Part shown: positions 60,166-64,000 of the stretch, piece after piece | Position numbering within the stretch: the first letter of the stretch is position 1 | Layout of the letters: each line of letters begins with the position of its first letter | Assembly: GCA_029565685.1 (NCBI GenBank) | Contig: JAKQNR010000035.1 | Location: forward strand, 62,001-126,000 | DNA length: 64,000 nucleotides | Direction of reading: 5' to 3' | From: a bacterium | GTDB taxonomy: Bacteria > Zhuqueibacterota > Zhuqueibacteria > Residuimicrobiales > Residuimicrobiaceae | The notes under the pieces: model-generated | The model's database searches: none | Told to the model about the DNA's origin: nothing | Seen by the model: only the letters and a program-made list of their open reading frames with translations | Translations under genes and position numbers: made by a program

Positions 60166-63100
60166 AAACCGCTTCCTCTTTCTGATGCTGCTGTGTGCAT
60201 TCGTCCATGCGGCTGAAACCGGCATGCCGTTTATGACCCTTTACCCGAGCAAAGAGATCGACGGGCATACACAGTTCTGGTCGATCGAACAGGATAACCG
60301 TGGTCTTATTTACATCGGGGATGGCTATGGCATACAGGAATTCGACGGCGCGAACTGGCGGCTGATCATCAATGCCAACTACTCCTTTGGCAGGTCTCTC
60401 TGCAAGGACGCCGATGGCAGAATTTATGCCGGTTCCTCCGGCATGCTGGGTTTCCTTGAGGCGGACGAGCGCGGAGAGATGCAGTACCGTTCACTCATGG
60501 AATTCATCCCGCTCGAAGACCGCCGGTTCAATTATGTCTGGTCGGTCCACGCCACGCCGGAAGGGATCTATTTTCAGGCGAACGAAAGGCTCTTCCGCTT
60601 TCATCCCCCCCAACCCGGCGCTATCGACGGAGAATGGCATGTCGATGTCTGGCGCCCGCAAAACGACTTTGGCTATGCCTTTTGGATCGATCAGACGCTT
60701 TATGTACAGCAGTACGGCATCGGCCTGATGAAAATGGTGGAAGATTCGCTGGTCGTATTGCCGGGAGGCGGTCAGTTTGCGGATGACCGGATCCATGTCA
60801 TGTTGCCTTTTTCAGGCAGGAGAGGACATTATCTGATCGGCACCTTCAGCCGCGGTTTGTTTGACTGGGATGGCACCGTTTTCCGTCCATGGCCGACCGC
60901 TGCCGATCGTTTGCTCGCCAGTGGAACTCTGTATGCCGGCGTAGTCATGCCGGACAGCTGTTTCGCCCTGGGCACCATGGCCAACGGACTGATCATCATC
61001 GACAGAGAAGGCAGACTCTTACAGCATTTCACCCAATCCAACGGTTTGATCTCCAATACAGTGCCCTGTCTGTTCCTGGACCAACAGAGGAACCTGTGGG
61101 TGGGTATGGATGGGGGCGTAGCGGTGCTCGAATACGACTCGCCCTTTTCAGAGTATTCCATTCCCGGCGGCACCGGCCCTTCCGATTTCCGCCGCTACCA
61201 GGGCATGCTCTACATCACCTGCAACGACGGCGTTTATTATCTCGATGACCAGGACGGCCTGTTTAAAATGGTCACCGGCATCGTCGGCAACTCCCAATCC
61301 TTCTTTTTCCATCAGATCAACAACGATTTGTTTGTCACCGTCAACCACGGAATCTATCAGATTCAGGGCAAAGCGGCCAGGCCGGTCGCGCCGACTGTGG
61401 AAATCTCCAGACCGGTTCTGTGCATGTGCGATATGAGTCTGACGGCCGATCTCATCGTAGCCGGCACTCCCGCAGGCGCAGAACTGTTACGCTACGATCC
61501 ATCCCATCCTCAGCGTCTCCAACGGATCGGCGATATACCAGGAGTTCATGAATATATTCGGCTGGCCGCCGAGGCTGAACCCGGCGTGGTCTGGCTGGGA
61601 ACAATGGATGCTGGATTGGTTCGCCTCGCCTTTTCAGCGGACAGTCTCATGACGCCAAGAGTGGATAAATTCGGCGTGGAGCACGGCCTGCCGGCCGGCG
61701 GAGCCACTTTCGCAAAGCCGGCAGGCAGGCCCTTGTTTTGCACCCAAAAAGGAGTCTACCGTTTCAACCCGGAGCAGAACCGCTTCTCACCCGACCCCTT
61801 TTTTATGGAGATAGGCCTGGGCAGAAATCCGTCTGAAGGCATCGTCGTAGCGGATGCTCATGACAACCTGTGGATCAATCTGGGCAAGGAATCGGGTGTG
61901 TATAAAAAGCTGTCCGACGGCCGTTATCAACTGGAGAAAGCCCCATTGGCGCGCTTTGCTGATGAAGTGATCAACATGATCTATCCCGAGACCGACGGCG
62001 TCATCTGGTACGGTGCGCCGAACCGCGTCATCCGCTATGCACCGGGTCAACGTCGGTCGGAGTTGACCGCTTTTCCAGCCCTCATCCGCCGTGTCGCCCT
62101 GGCCGGCGATTCAGTCGTCTATTACGGCGCCGCGCTGTCCGGCCATCGTCTGCAAGACCCGGCAGCACAGCGTTTTCCGTTTCACGGCAATGCCCTGCGC
62201 TTTGATTTTTCCGCCTCCTCCTATTTGAATCCGCGCGCAAACGCGTTCCGTACCCAGCTCGAGGGCTTTGATGCCGGCTGGTCGTCCTGGGGCCGTGAAA
62301 CTCGGCGTGACTATACCAACCTTCCCCCTGGCAAATACCGCTTCCACGTGCAGGCGCGCAACATCTTTCAGCAGGAGAGCAAAGAAGATCTCTATGCCTT
62401 CACCATCACCCCACCCTGGTATAGGACGTGGTGGGCCTGGCTGTTCTACCTGCTCTGCGCCGGCGGACTGATCTTTACGCTGGTCCGCGCCCGCACCCGG
62501 CAGCTGGTAGAGCGCAGCCGAACGCTGGAAAAAATCGTGCAGGAGCGCACGGCCGAAATACAAGAGCAGAAAAACAACATCGAGCAGCTCAGCCTGATCG
62601 GCCGCGAGATCACCGCGACCCTCTCGATCGGCAATATCATCCACACCATCTATGAAAACGTCAACCACCTGATGGATGCCTCCGTCTTCGGCATCGGCCT
62701 CTACAATGAGGAAAATCAAACCCTCGATTTCCCCAGCACGACCGAGAAAAATGAGCTCCTGCCGCCTTACTCCCTTTCACTCTCGGACGAAAACCGCCTG
62801 GCGGTCTGGTGCTTCAAGCATCAGAAAGAGGTGCTCATCAACGACTATGCCGAGGATTTCAGCGCCTATATCCAACAGCTTCAAGCTCCTGTCGCCGGTG
62901 AGAATCCCCAGTCCATTCTCTACTTGCCCCTGACCTACAAGGAGAAGCGCATCGGCGTCATCACCGCGCAGAGTTTTAATAAAAATGCCTATACGGATTA
63001 CCATCTCAATATGCTGCGCAACCTGGCCACTTACAGCGCCATCGCCCTGGAAAACGCCGATGCCTACCGTCAGGTGAATGAACTGCTCGCCGACCTCAAG

Positions 63101-63898
63101 AACACCCAGGAAAAACTGGTCACTCAGTCCAAACTGGCTGCTCTTGGCGCCCTCACCGCCGGCATTGCCCACGAGATTAAAAATCCCCTCAACTTTGTCA
63201 ACAATTTCGCCGAGCTCATCACCGATCTGGTCATCGAACTGCGGCAGGTGCTGACTGCACAAATAGGCCGGGCGGCGACGGAAAAAAATTCTGAGGCCAT
63301 GGAGATTCTGGATACCTTGCAGCAGAACGCCGCCAAGATCATCGAGCATGGTAAGCGGGCGGACAGCATCGTCAAGAGCATGCTGCAACACTCCCGCGGC
63401 AAATCGGATGAGCGCCAGCCCACTGATATCAACGCTATGCTGGCAGAGGATATCAACCTGGCCTACCACGGCATGCGCGCTCAAGACAGCACCTTTAACA
63501 TCAAGTTCGAAACCGATTTGGATCCCGCGGTCGGCAAATTAAATATCGTCCCTCAGGACGTGAGCCGCGTCTTTCTCAACATCATCACCAACGGCTGCTA
63601 CGAGGCCCATCGCAAGAAACAGGAACAAAACGGCGAGTTCGCGCCGAAGCTCTCGGTTAAAACCCGCAACCTGGGGAATCTGGTCGAGGTGCGCATCCGC
63701 GACAACGGCAACGGAATTCCGCTTGCGATCAGAGAAAAGCTTTTCACCCCCTTTTTCACCACCAAGCCGCCCGGCAAGGGCACAGGTCTCGGCCTGTCGA
63801 TCAGCTACGACGTCATCGTGCATCAGCACGGCGGCCAACTGTATTTTGAATCCGAAGAAGGCCAATTCGCAGAATTTATAATTCACTTGCCCCAATAA
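60158..63898 (+). CDS. two-component propeller sensor kinase (beta-propeller-YYY-TM-GAF-HisKA-HATPase)
   Basis: 1246 residues. A signal peptide ([15 protein letters not shown]) leads to a periplasmic beta-propeller of regulator-propeller repeats (about 20-665; e.g. [33 protein letters not shown]). A YYY domain follows (about 670-747, FEGFD-like [11 protein letters not shown] and [13 protein letters not shown]), then one membrane helix near 757-777, GAF (about 806-970), HisKA with His1005 in [12 protein letters not shown], and HATPase with [19 protein letters not shown] and GTGLGLS. Unlike the hybrid HTCS proteins of Bacteroides it has no receiver or AraC output; the receiver is a separate gene upstream. 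The propeller would bind an extracytoplasmic ligand, often a glycan fragment in such systems. Confidence 0.93.
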   Translation: MAKNRFLFLMLLCAFVHAAETGMPFMTLYPSKEIDGHTQFWSIEQDNRGLIYIGDGYGIQEFDGANWRLIINANYSFGRSLCKDADGRIYAGSSGMLGFLEADERGEMQYRSLMEFIPLEDRRFNYVWSVHATPEGIYFQANERLFRFHPPQPGAIDGEWHVDVWRPQNDFGYAFWIDQTLYVQQYGIGLMKMVEDSLVVLPGGGQFADDRIHVMLPFSGRRGHYLIGTFSRGLFDWDGTVFRPWPTAADRLLASGTLYAGVVMPDSCFALGTMANGLIIIDREGRLLQHFTQSNGLISNTVPCLFLDQQRNLWVGMDGGVAVLEYDSPFSEYSIPGGTGPSDFRRYQGMLYITCNDGVYYLDDQDGLFKMVTGIVGNSQSFFFHQINNDLFVTVNHGIYQIQGKAARPVAPTVEISRPVLCMCDMSLTADLIVAGTPAGAELLRYDPSHPQRLQRIGDIPGVHEYIRLAAEAEPGVVWLGTMDAGLVRLAFSADSLMTPRVDKFGVEHGLPAGGATFAKPAGRPLFCTQKGVYRFNPEQNRFSPDPFFMEIGLGRNPSEGIVVADAHDNLWINLGKESGVYKKLSDGRYQLEKAPLARFADEVINMIYPETDGVIWYGAPNRVIRYAPGQRRSELTAFPALIRRVALAGDSVVYYGAALSGHRLQDPAAQRFPFHGNALRFDFSASSYLNPRANAFRTQLEGFDAGWSSWGRETRRDYTNLPPGKYRFHVQARNIFQQESKEDLYAFTITPPWYRTWWAWLFYLLCAGGLIFTLVRARTRQLVERSRTLEKIVQERTAEIQEQKNNIEQLSLIGREITATLSIGNIIHTIYENVNHLMDASVFGIGLYNEENQTLDFPSTTEKNELLPPYSLSLSDENRLAVWCFKHQKEVLINDYAEDFSAYIQQLQAPVAGENPQSILYLPLTYKEKRIGVITAQSFNKNAYTDYHLNMLRNLATYSAIALENADAYRQVNELLADLKNTQEKLVTQSKLAALGALTAGIAHEIKNPLNFVNNFAELITDLVIELRQVLTAQIGRAATEKNSEAMEILDTLQQNAAKIIEHGKRADSIVKSMLQHSRGKSDERQPTDINAMLAEDINLAYHGMRAQDSTFNIKFETDLDPAVGKLNIVPQDVSRVFLNIITNGCYEAHRKKQEQNGEFAPKLSVKTRNLGNLVEVRIRDNGNGIPLAIREKLFTPFFTTKPPGKGTGLGLSISYDVIVHQHGGQLYFESEEGQFAEFIIHLPQ

Positions 63899-63919
63899 AC
63901 ATCTTATCAGGAGTAGACC

Positions 63920-64000
63920 ATGCCCGCTACTATCCTGGTTGTGGATGATGAACCGGACCTGGAACAGCTCATCCTGCAAAAATTCCGCAAACAGATTCGC
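63920..64000 (+). CDS. response regulator, N-terminal part (runs off the window)
   Basis: ATG 63920 with AGGAG upstream; 27 codons remain in the window and begin PATILVVDDEPDLEQL, the acidic pocket of a receiver domain. It follows the propeller kinase by 21 bases, so two receiver genes flank that kinase. What lies beyond the receiver cannot be seen. Confidence 0.85.
   Translation, partial: MPATILVVDDEPDLEQLILQKFRKQIR

Overview
The window (GC-rich, roughly 55-60 %) looks like chromosomal DNA of an uncultured bacterium of the Fibrobacterota-Chlorobiota-Bacteroidota (FCB) group, most plausibly KSB1, Calditrichota or a relative. This rests on four secreted proteins with YPNPFN-type (FlgD-like) secretion/sorting domains, good AAGGAG ribosome binding sites with occasional TTG/GTG starts, two-component propeller kinases and an Mce/Mla lipid system. 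I assign it by gene style only; no rRNA or tRNA gene is visible.

Region 1 (1-3.7 kb, + strand) is a small acyl/aminoacyl module: the tail of a CapK/PaaK-like ligase, an acyl carrier protein, two broken GNAT-like genes and a LysA-fold PLP decarboxylase. Region 2 (3.8-24.8 kb, all - strand) is a polysaccharide locus transcribed leftward from about 24.8 kb: two polysaccharide deacetylases, three GT4 and one GT2 glycosyltransferases, a Wzy/WaaL-like polymerase or ligase, a Wzx-like flippase, a hexapeptide acetyltransferase, an SGNH hydrolase, three FemAB/CelD-like acyltransferases and a small Cys-rich protein. It ends with three secreted proteins: a heparinase II/III-like lyase, a beta-helix protein and an SGNH-like protein, each with a C-terminal sorting domain.

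Region 3 (25.6-44.4 kb, mostly + strand) is mixed: an HI0933-type flavoprotein, DapF, a CHASE2 class III nucleotide cyclase, an RlmB-type methyltransferase (overlapping genes, probably one operon), two outer-membrane-like proteins, an internally duplicated CPBP protease of 1116 residues, a sugar-type epimerase, a glycosidase-like protein, a Gfo/Idh/MocA protein, an M15 peptidase and an Mce operon (MlaD, lipoprotein, MlaE) without its ATPase. Region 4 (44.6-54.3 kb) holds a secreted beta-rich protein, a DUF697-like membrane protein, a double M16 protease, a Yip1-like membrane protein, a frameshifted FG-GAP/UnbV surface protein, a cNMP-binding protein and a frameshifted small membrane protein.

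Region 5 (54.8-57.1 kb) is a two-gene heme-copper oxidase unit with a non-canonical active site: subunit II has lost the CuA ligands and subunit I has lost the helix VI His-Pro-Glu-Val-Tyr motif while keeping the other histidines. It may be a quinol-dependent NO reductase of a recently recognised type. Region 6 (57.3 kb to the end) is a signalling locus: two histidine kinases share a GAF-HisKA-HATPase cassette but differ in their sensor halves, and two receiver proteins accompany them.

Single-base frameshifts occur in four genes (GNAT at 0.4-1.1 kb, GNAT-like at 1.1-2.3 kb, FG-GAP gene at 51-53 kb, small membrane gene at 54 kb), while the long genes around them are intact. Decay and local sequence error cannot be told apart from this sequence alone.
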